64,000 nucleotides of DNA, from NCBI RefSeq assembly GCF_029541745.1, contig NZ_CP089746.1, positions 1,488,001 to 1,552,000 on the forward strand, read 5' to 3'. Made by a program: the position numbers and the translations under genes. The notes under the pieces were generated by a model. The model did not search any database, was not told the DNA's origin, and worked only from the letters and a program-made list of their open reading frames with translations. Source of the DNA: Streptomyces sp. LX-29. Lineage in GTDB: Bacteria; Actinomycetota; Actinomycetes; Streptomycetales; Streptomycetaceae. Positions 8,021 to 16,822 of this stretch are shown one piece after another (position 1 is the stretch's first letter; the number at the start of each line of letters is the position of its first letter).

Positions 8021-8568
8021 AGGCCGGCGCCCTGAGTCCGCGCGAGGGTGGCGGCGGCCACCTCACTCGGCACCCCGTCCGGCACATCGGAGGTCATCTC
8101 GGGAGTGATCGCCCGGTCGCTCACGCTCGTCGAGTACACCACGGTGGTGGTGAGGGAACCGACCCGGGCGATCCGCGAGGTGATCTCCTCGAGGTGTTCC
8201 ATGGAACGGGCGGCGACCTTGGCGATGAAGCAGTCGCTGCCCGTGACGTGGTGGCACTCCAGGATCTCCGGCCAGTCGGTGAACGCCCGCACGTAGTCCC
8301 GGTAGTCGCCACCGGGGTAGATGATGTTGACGAAGGCGAGGATCGGCAGCCCCAGCCGGCCCAGGTTGACCCGGGTCCGGTAGCCCTCGATCACCCCGCG
8401 CTGCTCCAGACGGCGGACCCGCTCGGCGACGGCCGGCGGGGTGAGCGCGACCCTGCGGCCGAGCTCGCTGAAGGTGATCCTGGCGTTCTCCTGAAGCTCC
8501 GACAGGATGCGCCAGTCGGTGGCATCGAGATCGGCTTTCGAATTGTTAGCCATCCGCCGACGATACAC
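8008..8568 (-). CDS. Lrp/AsnC-family transcriptional regulator
   Basis: This 186-aa protein has an N-terminal AsnC-type helix-turn-helix (DLDATDWRILSELQENARIT, then LGRRVALTPPAVAERVRRLE). Its C-terminal RAM ligand-binding domain includes ILECHHVTGSDCFIAKVAA. The GTG at 8568 has AAGGA six bases upstream. An in-frame ATG at 8553 has only a weak site. Lrp-type regulators sense amino acids. This gene is divergent from an amino-acid permease at 8687, so it most likely controls that permease and itself from the 118-bp shared region. Its last 13 bp overlap the end of the LuxR gene tail to tail. Confidence 0.92.
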   Translation of the reverse strand: MYRRRMANNSKADLDATDWRILSELQENARITFSELGRRVALTPPAVAERVRRLEQRGVIEGYRTRVNLGRLGLPILAFVNIIYPGGDYRDYVRAFTDWPEILECHHVTGSDCFIAKVAARSMEHLEEITSRIARVGSLTTTVVYSTSVSDRAITPEMTSDVPDGVPSEVAAATLARTQGAGLQRV

Positions 8569-8686
8569 AGAATTCCTTATCCGAACCGCGGGAACGCTTA
8601 AAACTCCCCATGTACCGACCGGAGTTCACGCTCCTATGCTGCCTTGGCGAACATTGCTCCGCACCACACGCGAGGAGGCCCACCGG

Positions 8687-10003
8687 ATGTCGCGGTCCAC
8701 GCAGGCACCCCCGACTGCCAGCGACCAAGAGAATCCAGCCAATCCGGGAGGGCTGAATCTCGCCCAGGGCACCGCCCTCTATGTGGGGGCGGTGTTAGGC
8801 ACCGGCGTTCTGGCACTGCCCGGACTGGCCGCGAAGGAGGCGGGCCCCGCCTCCCTCCTGGCCTGGCTCGGACTCGTGGTGATGTCGGTGCCACTGGCCG
8901 CCGCATTCGCCGCGCTCGCCGCTCGTTACCCCGATGCGGGCGGCGTGTCGACCTATGTGCGAAGGGCGTTCGGCGGCCGTGCCGCCACCGCCGTCGGCTG
9001 GTGGTTCTACCTGGGCGCCCCGGTCGGCATCCCGGCGCTGGCGTTCTTCGGCGCCGAGTACCTGTCGCGTTCCACGGGCGGCGGCTGGGGCTTGACGGTG
9101 ACGTACGCCGGCGTCCTCCTGGTCGTGGGCTTCGTGGGCAACGCCTTCGGCGTCCGGATCTCCGGCCGGATCCAGCTCCTGCTGTCCGGCGCGCTGGCCC
9201 TGCTCCTGGTGCTGGCGATCGTGGTGGTGGTGCCCGACGCGGACACCGGCAACCTGACCCCCTTCGCCCCGGAGGGCTGGGCCTCGATCGGCACCGCCGG
9301 CGCCCTGCTCGTCTGGTCCTTCACCGGCTGGGAGACGGTCACCCACCTCTCCGCCGAGTTCTCCGACCCGGCCCGCAACGTCAAGCGCGCCACCGCCGGC
9401 GCCCTCCTGATCGTCGGCGTGCTGTACCTGAGCCTGGCCGCGGTCACCGTGCTGGTCCTCGGCGACGCGGCGGGCGACACCACCACACCGCTCGCCTCCC
9501 TCCTGGAGACCGGCCTCGGCTCCTACGGCGACGTGATCGCCAGCGTCGTGGCCCTCCTGGTCACCCTCGGCACGATGAACGCCTACATCGCCAGCACCGC
9601 CAAGCTGGGCGCCGCCCTCGCCCGCGACGGCTCCCTCCCCGCGGGCCTGGGCTCGGGCGCCGAGACCGGCGGGGTGCCCCGACGCAGCCTGCTGGTGGTC
9701 GCCGGCATCTCCGGCGTGACCTTCTGCGTCGCGGCGGTCACCGAGATGGACCTGGAACCGCTGATCCTCTCCACCACGGCCTGCCTCGGCGCCGTCTACG
9801 CCATCGGCGCCGCCGCCGGCATCAAACTGCTGCGGGGCGTCAGCCGCGCCGGCACCTTCTCCGCCGCCTGCGCGCTCGTGATCATCCTGCTGCTGCTCGC
9901 CCTCACCGGCTGGTTCATGATCTGGCCCGCCGTGCTGGGAGCCGCCGCGCTGCTCCGCCCCACCGCCCGACGCTCCCCCACCCCGGAAAGCTCCGGCAGT
10001 TGA
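8687..10003 (+). CDS. APC-superfamily amino-acid permease
   Basis: This 438-aa integral membrane protein has about 12 hydrophobic segments. It begins after a short hydrophilic tail with the APC signature ALYVGAVLGTGVLALPGLAA. Later motifs WSFTGWETVTHLSAEFSDP and RNVKRATAGAL are also typical of the amino acid/polyamine/organocation family. The ATG at 8687 is preceded by GAGGAGG at eight bases. The longer frame to 8507 lacks a ribosome site. Transport of an amino acid or amine across the cytoplasmic membrane is expected, with substrate unknown. The gene is divergent from the Lrp regulator, which suggests substrate-responsive control. Confidence 0.9.
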   Translation: MSRSTQAPPTASDQENPANPGGLNLAQGTALYVGAVLGTGVLALPGLAAKEAGPASLLAWLGLVVMSVPLAAAFAALAARYPDAGGVSTYVRRAFGGRAATAVGWWFYLGAPVGIPALAFFGAEYLSRSTGGGWGLTVTYAGVLLVVGFVGNAFGVRISGRIQLLLSGALALLLVLAIVVVVPDADTGNLTPFAPEGWASIGTAGALLVWSFTGWETVTHLSAEFSDPARNVKRATAGALLIVGVLYLSLAAVTVLVLGDAAGDTTTPLASLLETGLGSYGDVIASVVALLVTLGTMNAYIASTAKLGAALARDGSLPAGLGSGAETGGVPRRSLLVVAGISGVTFCVAAVTEMDLEPLILSTTACLGAVYAIGAAAGIKLLRGVSRAGTFSAACALVIILLLLALTGWFMIWPAVLGAAALLRPTARRSPTPESSGS

Positions 10004-10015
10004 CCACTGCCGGCA

Positions 10016-10037
10016 CCGGAGGCGCTCAAGCCTCCGG
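10016..10037 (+). terminator. hairpin downstream of the permease
   Basis: A perfect 8-bp stem, CCGGAGGC/GCCTCCGG, with a 6-nt loop starts 13 bases after the permease stop. There is no T-tract, which is normal for high-GC actinomycetes. Confidence 0.55.
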
Positions 10038-10114
10038 ACGGAGGCCGCCCGGCCTCCACCCGAGGCCCTCGGACACGGGCCTCCGCTCCACCCGGCGCGC
10101 CTGCCCGCGCCGAC

Positions 10115-10151
10115 CTCCGGGTACGGCACCCATGCCGTGCCGTACCCGGAG
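10115..10151. terminator. strong bidirectional hairpin between permease and fdhD
   Basis: A perfect 14-bp inverted repeat has arms CTCCGGGTACGGCA and its complement with a 9-nt loop. It lies between the convergent permease and fdhD genes and can terminate from either side. About 240 bp between it and the fdhD stop hold no visible gene. Confidence 0.65.
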
Positions 10152-10390
10152 CCCCCACGTCACACGGCCGCGGGCCGTCGGGGGCGATGCTCCCCGCCGC
10201 GCCCCAGCGGTGCCGGCAAAGCCGGCCACCTGCCGTCATGAGCGGTGCTCCCCCACCATTCCGAGGGCGGGCGCGGGCGCCGCGGCGGGGCGGGAACCCG
10301 CTCCTGGGGCGGAACCGAGCTTGTACCGGCCGGCTTCGGGGCGCCCCTGGGGCCGGCGGCGACCGGCGCGGGGCCCCTGGGAGGGGTCAG

Positions 10391-11272
10391 TCAGGCGGAC
10401 GGTCGGTCCGCCGCCGCGAGGCCGTCCCCGGCGGCCGTCCGCAGGGCGATCCGCTGCTCGCCCGCGTAGATGTTCATGGACCCGCCGCGCAGGAAGCCGA
10501 CCAGGGAGAGACCGGTCTCCGCGGCCAGGTCGACGGCGAGCGAGGAGGGGGCGGAGACCGCCGCGAGGAACGGGATGCCCGCCATCACGGCCTTCTGCGC
10601 GAGTTCGAAGGAGGCGCGACCGGACACCAGCAGCACCGCGTCGGACAGCGGCAGCAGCCCCTCCCGCAACGCCCGGCCGACGAGCTTGTCCACCGCGTTG
10701 TGCCGGCCCACGTCCTCGCGTACGTCGAGGAGTTCGCCCTCCGGAGTGAACAGGGCGGCGGCGTGCAGCCCGCCGGTGCGTTCGAAGACGCGTTGGGCCG
10801 CGCGCAGCCGGTCGGGCAGCGCGGAGAGGGTCTCCGGCGTGAGCCGGATGTCGTCCCCGTCGCGCTCGTCGAGCCGCCAGCGGGCGGTGGTCCGCACGGC
10901 GTCGAGGCTGGCCTTGCCACACAGTCCGCAGGACGACGTCGTGTAGACGTTGCGCTCCAGCGTGATGTCCGGCACCGGGACCCCGGGCGCGAGCTTCACG
11001 TCCACCACGTTGTAGGTGTTGGAGCCGTCCTCCGTGGCGCCCGCGCAGTAGACGATGTTCGCCACGTCCGCCGCGCCGCCGAGGACGCCCTCGCTCACCA
11101 GGAAGCCGGCGGCCAGCGCGAAGTCGTCCCCCGGAGTGCGCATGGTGATCGCCAGCGGTCGTCCGTTCAGCCGGATCTCCAAGGGCTCCTCGGCGACCAG
11201 GGTGTCCGGACGCGTGCTGACCGCGCCGTCCCGGATGCGGACGACACGGCGCCGCTCGGTGACCCGTCCCAT
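10391..11272 (-). CDS. fdhD: formate dehydrogenase accessory sulfurtransferase FdhD
   Basis: The 293-aa protein matches FdhD, which moves sulfur from a cysteine desulfurase to the molybdenum cofactor of formate dehydrogenases. Family features are EEPLEIRLNGRPLAITMRTP, the paired cysteines in SSCGLCGK (C115 and C118), DVGRHNAVDKLVG and SGRASFELAQKA. The ATG at 11272 is used. A second in-frame start is not evident. No formate dehydrogenase gene is in the window. It is divergent from the aldehyde dehydrogenase at 11524, with about 250 bp between. Confidence 0.93.
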   Translation of the reverse strand: MGRVTERRRVVRIRDGAVSTRPDTLVAEEPLEIRLNGRPLAITMRTPGDDFALAAGFLVSEGVLGGAADVANIVYCAGATEDGSNTYNVVDVKLAPGVPVPDITLERNVYTTSSCGLCGKASLDAVRTTARWRLDERDGDDIRLTPETLSALPDRLRAAQRVFERTGGLHAAALFTPEGELLDVREDVGRHNAVDKLVGRALREGLLPLSDAVLLVSGRASFELAQKAVMAGIPFLAAVSAPSSLAVDLAAETGLSLVGFLRGGSMNIYAGEQRIALRTAAGDGLAAADRPSA

Positions 11273-11523
11273 GTCCCATCAGTCCCGGTTCTGTGAGGTG
11301 TGACCGCAGGTCGCTGACGGTCTCACCCTAGGGGGTGTCGCGCGGTCGACCGAGCGGACCCCGTCCCCGGGCATGGCGGAAACCCCTCCCCGCGCGGGCC
11401 GCCGCGCGCGTGATGTGAGCCATAGCTGAGCCGTAATCGAAGCCCGTTGCGGGGCTCGGGGCTACCTTCCCGATACGAGCGCCACCTCCCGCCCCGCCCG
11501 TGCAACGAGAGCGGAGACCACTG

Positions 11524-13068
11524 ATGGCAGCACCCACCCTCATCCTCAAGCCCGGCACCGCCTGGGCCGACGCCTGGCGGCGCTGTCTGGCCGTCGCCCC
11601 GGAGGCGTTCCAGGACGACACGGTCCGTAACCTCTGGGGCGGGAACTGGCAGGCCGACGGCCGCAGCCTGCCCGCCACCACCCCGGTCGACGGCACCCCG
11701 ATCGTCGGCCCGCCACGACTGGACGCCGACACCGCGCGGCGCGCCGTACGGGCCGCCCTCGACCAGCACCGCGACTGGCGGCAGGTCGCCCTGCCGGAGC
11801 GCAAGGCCCGCGTCGGCGCGGCCCTGGACGCCCTCACCGAGCACCGTGAGCTCCTCTCCCTGCTGCTGGTCTGGGAGATCGGCAAGCCGTGGCGGCTGGC
11901 GCGGGCGGATGTGGACCGCGCCATCGACGGCGTGCGGTGGTACGTGGCCGAGATCGACCGCATGCTGGACGGGCGGAGCCCGCTCGACGGCCCGGTCAGC
12001 AACATCGCGAGCTGGAACTACCCGATGAGCGTCCTGGTCCACGCCATGCTCGTGCAGGCGCTGGCGGGCAACGCGGTCATCGCCAAGACCCCGACCGACG
12101 GCGGCGTCGGCTGTCTCACCCTCGCCGCCGCGCTCGCCGCGCGCGAGGGCCTCCCGATCACCCTGGTCAGCGGCAGCGGCGGCGAGCTCTCCGAGTCCCT
12201 GGTGCGCGCCCCGGAGATCGGCTGCGTCTCCTTCGTCGGCGGCCGTGACACCGGGGCCCGGGTGGCGACCGCCGTGGCCGACCTGGGCAAACGGCACATC
12301 CTCGAGCAGGAGGGGCTCAACGCCTGGGGGGTGTGGAACTACACCGACTGGGAGGCGCTGGGCGCCCAGATCCGCAAGACCTTCGACTACGGCAAGCAGC
12401 GCTGCACGGCGTATCCGCGCTTCGTGGTCCAGCGGTCCGCCTTCGACGCGTTCCTGGCCACCTACCTCCCGGCGGTGCGCTCGGTGCGCGTGGGGCACCC
12501 GCTGGCGGTCGCGGACCCGGACGACGCCCTCCCCGAGCTGGACTTCGGCCCGCTGATCAACGCCGCCAAGGCCAAGGAGCTGTCCGACCAGGTGACCGAG
12601 GCGATCGACCGCGGGGCGGTCCCGCTGCACCGCGGCCGTCTCACGGACGGCCATGTCCTCCCCGGCCAGGACCTCTCGGCGTACGTCGCCCCGGTCACCC
12701 TGCTCAACCCGCCCTCGACCTCCCCGCTGCACCACGCCGAGCCGTTCGGCCCGGTCGACACGATCGTGCTGGTCGATACCGAGGCCGAGCTGCTGGCGGC
12801 CATGAACGCCAGCAACGGCGCGCTGGTCGCCACCCTGTCCTGCGACGACCCGGCCGCCTACGAGCGGCTCGCCCCGCAGATCCGGGCCTTCAAGGTCGGC
12901 CGTGGCAAGCCGCGCTCCCGCGGTGACCGCGACGAGCTCTTCGGCGGCTTCGGCGCCTCCTGGCGCGGGGCCTTCGTCGGCGGCGAACTGCTGGTGCGAG
13001 CGGTCACCCGAGGCCCGGAGGGCGAGCGACCGCCGGGGAACTTCCCGGACTACCACCTGATGCCGTAA
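11524..13068 (+). CDS. aldehyde dehydrogenase family protein
   Basis: This 514-aa NAD(P)-dependent aldehyde dehydrogenase-fold protein has SNIASWNYPMSVLVHAML and AGNAVIAKTP near the cofactor site, ILEQEGLNAWG carrying the general-base glutamate, and a nucleophile cysteine in YGKQRCTAYPRF. These key residues are present, so activity is likely. The segment around the cysteine differs from the common GQxC form, placing it in a divergent subgroup. GGAG precedes the ATG at 11524. An in-frame ATG at 11500 has no RBS. The substrate aldehyde is unknown and no pathway partners are adjacent. Confidence 0.85.
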   Translation: MAAPTLILKPGTAWADAWRRCLAVAPEAFQDDTVRNLWGGNWQADGRSLPATTPVDGTPIVGPPRLDADTARRAVRAALDQHRDWRQVALPERKARVGAALDALTEHRELLSLLLVWEIGKPWRLARADVDRAIDGVRWYVAEIDRMLDGRSPLDGPVSNIASWNYPMSVLVHAMLVQALAGNAVIAKTPTDGGVGCLTLAAALAAREGLPITLVSGSGGELSESLVRAPEIGCVSFVGGRDTGARVATAVADLGKRHILEQEGLNAWGVWNYTDWEALGAQIRKTFDYGKQRCTAYPRFVVQRSAFDAFLATYLPAVRSVRVGHPLAVADPDDALPELDFGPLINAAKAKELSDQVTEAIDRGAVPLHRGRLTDGHVLPGQDLSAYVAPVTLLNPPSTSPLHHAEPFGPVDTIVLVDTEAELLAAMNASNGALVATLSCDDPAAYERLAPQIRAFKVGRGKPRSRGDRDELFGGFGASWRGAFVGGELLVRAVTRGPEGERPPGNFPDYHLMP

Positions 13069-13425
13069 CCGCACGGCCTGCCGGCCGGCCCGTGGCCCCT
13101 TGACGGCCGGCTCCGTGGCCGCTGAACGCCGAGGCCCCTTCCGCCAGCCCTGCGGCCCCTCCCTCCGACGCCACGGCCGTACCGCCGGATACGGCGGCCC
13201 TACCGTCTGGCGCCATGCCGCTACGGACCGCGCACCGTACGCTCCCGGCCCCACCCGGAACGTGCGGTGCCGCGGTGGCGCCGCACCGGCGCCACGGAGC
13301 CTGGATCAGGCTTCCCATAAATCGGCTTTATGCCTCATCCCGGACGGATACGCAGGTGAAACGCACTCCAAAACCTTGGTATCGTTATCCATGTCGCCGC
13401 GGGGAACACTGCGGAGCACACCTGA
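13069..13425. other. intergenic region before tRNA-Leu
   Basis: There is no supported gene. A small hairpin with arms CATAAA/TTTATG lies at 13316-13332. The more AT-rich run at 13315-13395, including TTGGTATCGTTATCC, is the likely tRNA promoter area. Confidence 0.45.
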
Positions 13426-13513
13426 GTCCGGGTGGCGGAATGGCAGACGCGCTAGCTTGAGGTGCTAGTGCCCTTTATCGGGCGTGGGGGTTCAAGTCCC
13501 CCCTCGGACACCA
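13426..13513 (+). tRNA. tRNA-Leu, anticodon GAG
   Basis: The 88-nt gene folds as a class II tRNA. The acceptor GTCCGGG pairs with CTCGGAC and the T arm contains GGTTCAAGTCC. The anticodon stem CTAGC/GCTAG encloses loop TTGAGGT with GAG at 13459-13461. A long variable arm (TGCCCTTTATCGGGCG) confirms Leu. The CCA end is encoded. tRNA-Leu genes are common integration sites in actinomycetes. Confidence 0.95.
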
Positions 13514-13520
13514 GCAGAGA

Positions 13521-13545
13521 CCCCAGTTGATCTGGGGTTTTTCTG
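13521..13545 (+). terminator. tRNA-Leu terminator (first copy of a duplicated sequence)
   Basis: CCCCAG-TTGAT-CTGGGG followed by five Ts is an intrinsic terminator eight bases after the tRNA. The same hairpin sequence recurs at 15476, about 2 kb away. Confidence 0.8.
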
Positions 13546-13701
13546 TTTCTGGGCTGCGGCGCGACCGACAGCCACGTGACCAACAGGCGAGCGAACTTCC
13601 TCGTCAGACCAGGGATGACAGGCTGAGTCGCCTGGCTCCGTAGCCATCCGGATCAGGCACCGCGAACGCTGGCTGTCAGTGGCGGCGCCTACTGTGCGCC
13701 C

Positions 13702-15186
13702 ATGGACGACAACCCTCAGAAGCCGATGGCGGCTCGGTTCTTAGCCCGACCCGAGGCCACGCGGAACGTAGCCCCTCCTGAGGGGCCGGGAGCCGATGCG
13801 AAGCCGAAGGGCATCGCGCTGTATCACGACATGCGGGTTGAGGAGGACTTCACCAAGTGCGCCACCCGCATCTTCTCCATCCTCAAGGAAGCCGCGGCGA
13901 TGAGTCCCGGCGCTCCGCGCCACCTCTACCTCGACATCCAGGGGCACCGCAATTCCGCCGGCGGCTACGACGCCGATGCCTTCGAGATCATCCACGACTT
14001 CCTGCTGGGATTCCTCAGCCCGTATCTCACGGAGATCAGCACACCGCTCTACCAGGCGAGAAACCCCGAGCCGCAACGTGAGAACATCCCTGATGTCCTG
14101 AACATACGAGACCCCGGCCGTGAACACGCCTACGACCACCGCGAGCTGCGCGTACGCAACCGGGACGGTCACCCCGACCAGCGCCGGTCCAGACCCCCCG
14201 TCCGAGCCATTGCCGACTACCTCGGTCTCGATGAGCCGATCTGCCTGATCTGCTGGCAGGCGCCGGTGGAGAGAGCACATGTGGTCCCGGAGTCCCTCGG
14301 CGGTTCCAACGATGTGCGAAACTTCGCCCTCCTCTGCCCGCGCCACCATCGTGAGGCGCCCGATGTCGCGGACGCCGAGGCGTTCTGGTCCTGGGTCGAC
14401 TACGCATGTGAACGCGACGGCCATATGAAGTGGGAGGGTGTGCAGCCGGAGATGCTGGCAAAGGCGGAACTCGTCGGCCTTCACATCGAGACGTCCGGAC
14501 CCGTACGGAAAAGCCTGCGCCATTTCGACCGAGTCCGGGACGAACTCGTGCGTCACTACGGCTGGCGCCCGGAAGACTTCGCTGGCGGCCACCACTGGGG
14601 AGCGCTGATGGACGAGTTCCACACCGTGATGGACGCGGCGACCAGCACTCACTTCAACGTCGCCAAGAAGGCATCCACCGAGGCATGGGCCTTCGAAGTG
14701 GCTCGCAGACGCCTGAGAGACGGGGCTGCGGAGCACGAGGTCGGCGATGATCGGCCAGCGGTGTCGAGCCGTCCGTCGGTTGAATTGGCGGACCGGACGG
14801 TGCGCAAGTCGTCAAACAACGGTGGCGCGCAGAGCCTGGTCGATGCCGCGCGGCGGGCCGACATCGCGATCGAGGCGGCGGCACTCGTGCGCGACATCAT
14901 CGGTTCGACGGGGGCTTCGAGAGCCGAGGAGGTTCTGCGAGGCATCGAAGAGGAGATGGCGGACCGCACCGCACAATTCGAGAGGCTGGCTGACGAGTTG
15001 ACGGGTCACGCGGTCTGTCGGCACTGCGGCCACGCTATAGCTCGGATCGGGGACGCTCCCTGGCGCCATAGCGCTGCGGCGCCCATGTCCCGTGGCTGCC
15101 GGGCCGCCAGTTTCGACCGGCACGGCACTTGGGACAATTCCCTCGACCGAGCGTGGAAAGCGAGTCCGCCGAAGACGTATCGGTGA
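13702..15186 (+). CDS. HNH endonuclease-domain protein with uncharacterised N-terminal domain
   Basis: The 494-aa protein has three visible parts. Residues about 35-135 are an unrecognised domain (GIALYHDMRVEEDFTK, HLYLDIQGHRN). Residues about 180-220 form an HNH nuclease core with a zinc knuckle: C181LIC184, AHVVPESLGG, then CPRHH. The C-terminus has a second metal-binding knuckle, VCRHCGHAI, with RGCRAASFD. A likely -10 hexamer, TACTGT (13690-13695), sits six bases before the ATG, so the mRNA is probably leaderless. It lies in a small island behind tRNA-Leu, which points to horizontal transfer. HNH proteins in such places include homing, restriction and phage-defence nucleases. Which of these applies cannot be told. 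Confidence 0.75.
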   Translation: MDDNPQKPMAARFLARPEATRNVAPPEGPGADAKPKGIALYHDMRVEEDFTKCATRIFSILKEAAAMSPGAPRHLYLDIQGHRNSAGGYDADAFEIIHDFLLGFLSPYLTEISTPLYQARNPEPQRENIPDVLNIRDPGREHAYDHRELRVRNRDGHPDQRRSRPPVRAIADYLGLDEPICLICWQAPVERAHVVPESLGGSNDVRNFALLCPRHHREAPDVADAEAFWSWVDYACERDGHMKWEGVQPEMLAKAELVGLHIETSGPVRKSLRHFDRVRDELVRHYGWRPEDFAGGHHWGALMDEFHTVMDAATSTHFNVAKKASTEAWAFEVARRRLRDGAAEHEVGDDRPAVSSRPSVELADRTVRKSSNNGGAQSLVDAARRADIAIEAAALVRDIIGSTGASRAEEVLRGIEEEMADRTAQFERLADELTGHAVCRHCGHAIARIGDAPWRHSAAAPMSRGCRAASFDRHGTWDNSLDRAWKASPPKTYR

Positions 15187-15536
15187 GCTGTCCGTGGATA
15201 TCGAAGCGCCGCGGTGATGCGTTGTCGGAATGGTTGGGACGCTCGACTCTCCCTCCTCTGGGTGCCGGCCAACCTCCGGAGGCCCTGGTCCGGTGCCGGC
15301 TGCGGGCGCTGCACATCGCATCCCACGACCGACACCGGTCCGCACACGGGGGGCGCCACCAGGACGCAGCTGGTGGCCCGCCAGCGGTCGGACCACCAGC
15401 CGGAGCACCAGCCGTCCTCGGGCTCGACCGTCGACGAGGGGCTTACCAGGCGAGCCCGTACTGGAGCAGCAAGAACCCCAGTTGATCTGGGGTTTTCTGC
15501 TTTCCCGGCGCCTGGCGGCGTTCAGCGTGACCCACC
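15187..15536. other. intergenic island segment without a supported gene
   Basis: About 350 bp follow the HNH gene. Short open frames exist in all plus phases but lack an RBS or family resemblance. The segment includes the second copy of the tRNA terminator sequence and may hold the right junction of an integrated element. Confidence 0.4.
15476..15496 (+). repeat. second copy of the tRNA-Leu terminator sequence (candidate att-site half)
   Basis: The string CCCCAGTTGATCTGGGGTTT is identical to that at 13521, and AGCAG lies just upstream in both copies. Only the terminator and a few flanking bases are duplicated, not the tRNA 3' end. It still folds as a terminator and could mark the far end of a 2-kb insertion. 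Confidence 0.55.
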
Positions 15537-15779
15537 GTGTGCCTGCGAACAGGGCCGCGTCATCGTGCCGGCCGTCAGGCGAGGTGGTGTTCCCAGCGCA
15601 GGGTGGTTCATGTCATCAACTCCAGGTGTTGGTGGCCACGACCGCTGATCTTGGAGGCGTTCGCCCGGAAGCTGGGCCGACCGATCACGCACGCTGAGGC
15701 AGGGTTCCCCCAGCCTGCCGACGATTCGAACACACGCCTGGGTACCGTTGAGGCTTTGATCGGCTTGGGGAGGCAGGAC

Positions 15780-16802
15780 ATGGACCCGTCGCGCCGCAGC
15801 GTCCTGGGCGTGAGCCTCTTCTCTGTCGCGGTGACCGTGCCCAACTGGCCGGATGTCGTGGGCCGCATGGAAGCCATTCAGACAGGGCAGGTGCAGCGCA
15901 TAGGAATGCCTGACGTCCATACGGTCGCGGCTATGACCGAACGGATCTCAGAGCTTGATGATCAGTTCGGTGGCCGACATGCGCGCCCCATGGCCGCTGC
16001 ATTCCTCGTCAATACGGTGGCTCCATACCTCCGGGCCGACGCTACGGAAGCAGTCCGTAAGGCAATGATGTCCGCAGCGTCGGACCTCTGCTACCTCACG
16101 GGATACATGGCAGTCGACGAAGGTATGCACGGCTTGGCCCAGCAGTATTATTTGAAGGCTTTGGAACTGGCTGGAGCCTCAGAGGATCATCTGACCTACT
16201 GCACCACGCTACGGGGGATGAGCGTTCAAGCAGTTGATCTAAGGCATGGCAGGACCGCGATGCGGCTTGCCGATGCCGCTGCTGCCGCTTCCCCCAAGGC
16301 CGGTCCCCGGATGCGGGCATTTCTTGCCGGCCAGCAAGCACACGCGTCAGCGCAGATCGGCGAAAAGAGCAAAGCTCTCACCTACCTTCGTGAAGCCGAA
16401 CACGCTATGGATAAGGCCGAATCGCAGCAGAGAGCATTCGGGTCGTATGATCCGGCGGCCTTGAGTTATCACACCAGTCAGGTTCGCTATGAGCTTGGTG
16501 ATGTGACTGGTGCAGTCGAAGCGATGAAGCAGTCAGACCGATTGAGGTATGACATCTATCGGCGCACTCGCGTCAAAGAGCGCGCCATTTTAGCCGAAAG
16601 GCAAATCGCCATAGGGCATGTGGAGGCAGCATGCGCCACGTGGCACAGCGCACTCGACGACTATCCGCTCGTTCAATCAGGGAGGGCTGATCAGCGCATG
16701 CACAGCATGCTGAAACTGATCAGACCACACCTGAAGAATCACGCCGCCCGCGAACTGAACGACCGTGCACGAATGGTGATGCCTGCCTCGCTGCTGGCCT
16801 GA
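15780..16802 (+). CDS. N-terminally truncated Streptomyces-type regulator (TPR-like C-terminal part)
   Basis: This product is alpha-helical with repeat-like helices (AQQYYLKALELAGASEDHLT, ALTYLREAEHAM). It matches the C-terminal part of a large actinomycete family in which an N-terminal XRE helix-turn-helix precedes DMDPSRRSVLG. Family resemblance continues upstream in frame to about 15645 (FARKLGRPITHAEAGF) but the HTH is missing, so the 5' end has been lost. The frame opens at 15537. The ATG at 15780 has GGGGAGG six bases upstream and may let the fragment be made. Lower GC than its neighbours and the adjacent terminator duplication point to a mobile-element scar. It may be non-functional. 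Confidence 0.6.
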   Translation: MDPSRRSVLGVSLFSVAVTVPNWPDVVGRMEAIQTGQVQRIGMPDVHTVAAMTERISELDDQFGGRHARPMAAAFLVNTVAPYLRADATEAVRKAMMSAASDLCYLTGYMAVDEGMHGLAQQYYLKALELAGASEDHLTYCTTLRGMSVQAVDLRHGRTAMRLADAAAAASPKAGPRMRAFLAGQQAHASAQIGEKSKALTYLREAEHAMDKAESQQRAFGSYDPAALSYHTSQVRYELGDVTGAVEAMKQSDRLRYDIYRRTRVKERAILAERQIAIGHVEAACATWHSALDDYPLVQSGRADQRMHSMLKLIRPHLKNHAARELNDRARMVMPASLLA

Positions 16803-16822
16803 GACCGCGCGCCGGGGCGTCG

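Noticed and set aside
15400..15500. A second, truncated tRNA-Leu at the duplicated terminator
   Set aside because: Only the terminator and a few flanking bases are repeated. No acceptor, anticodon or T-arm sequence precedes it.
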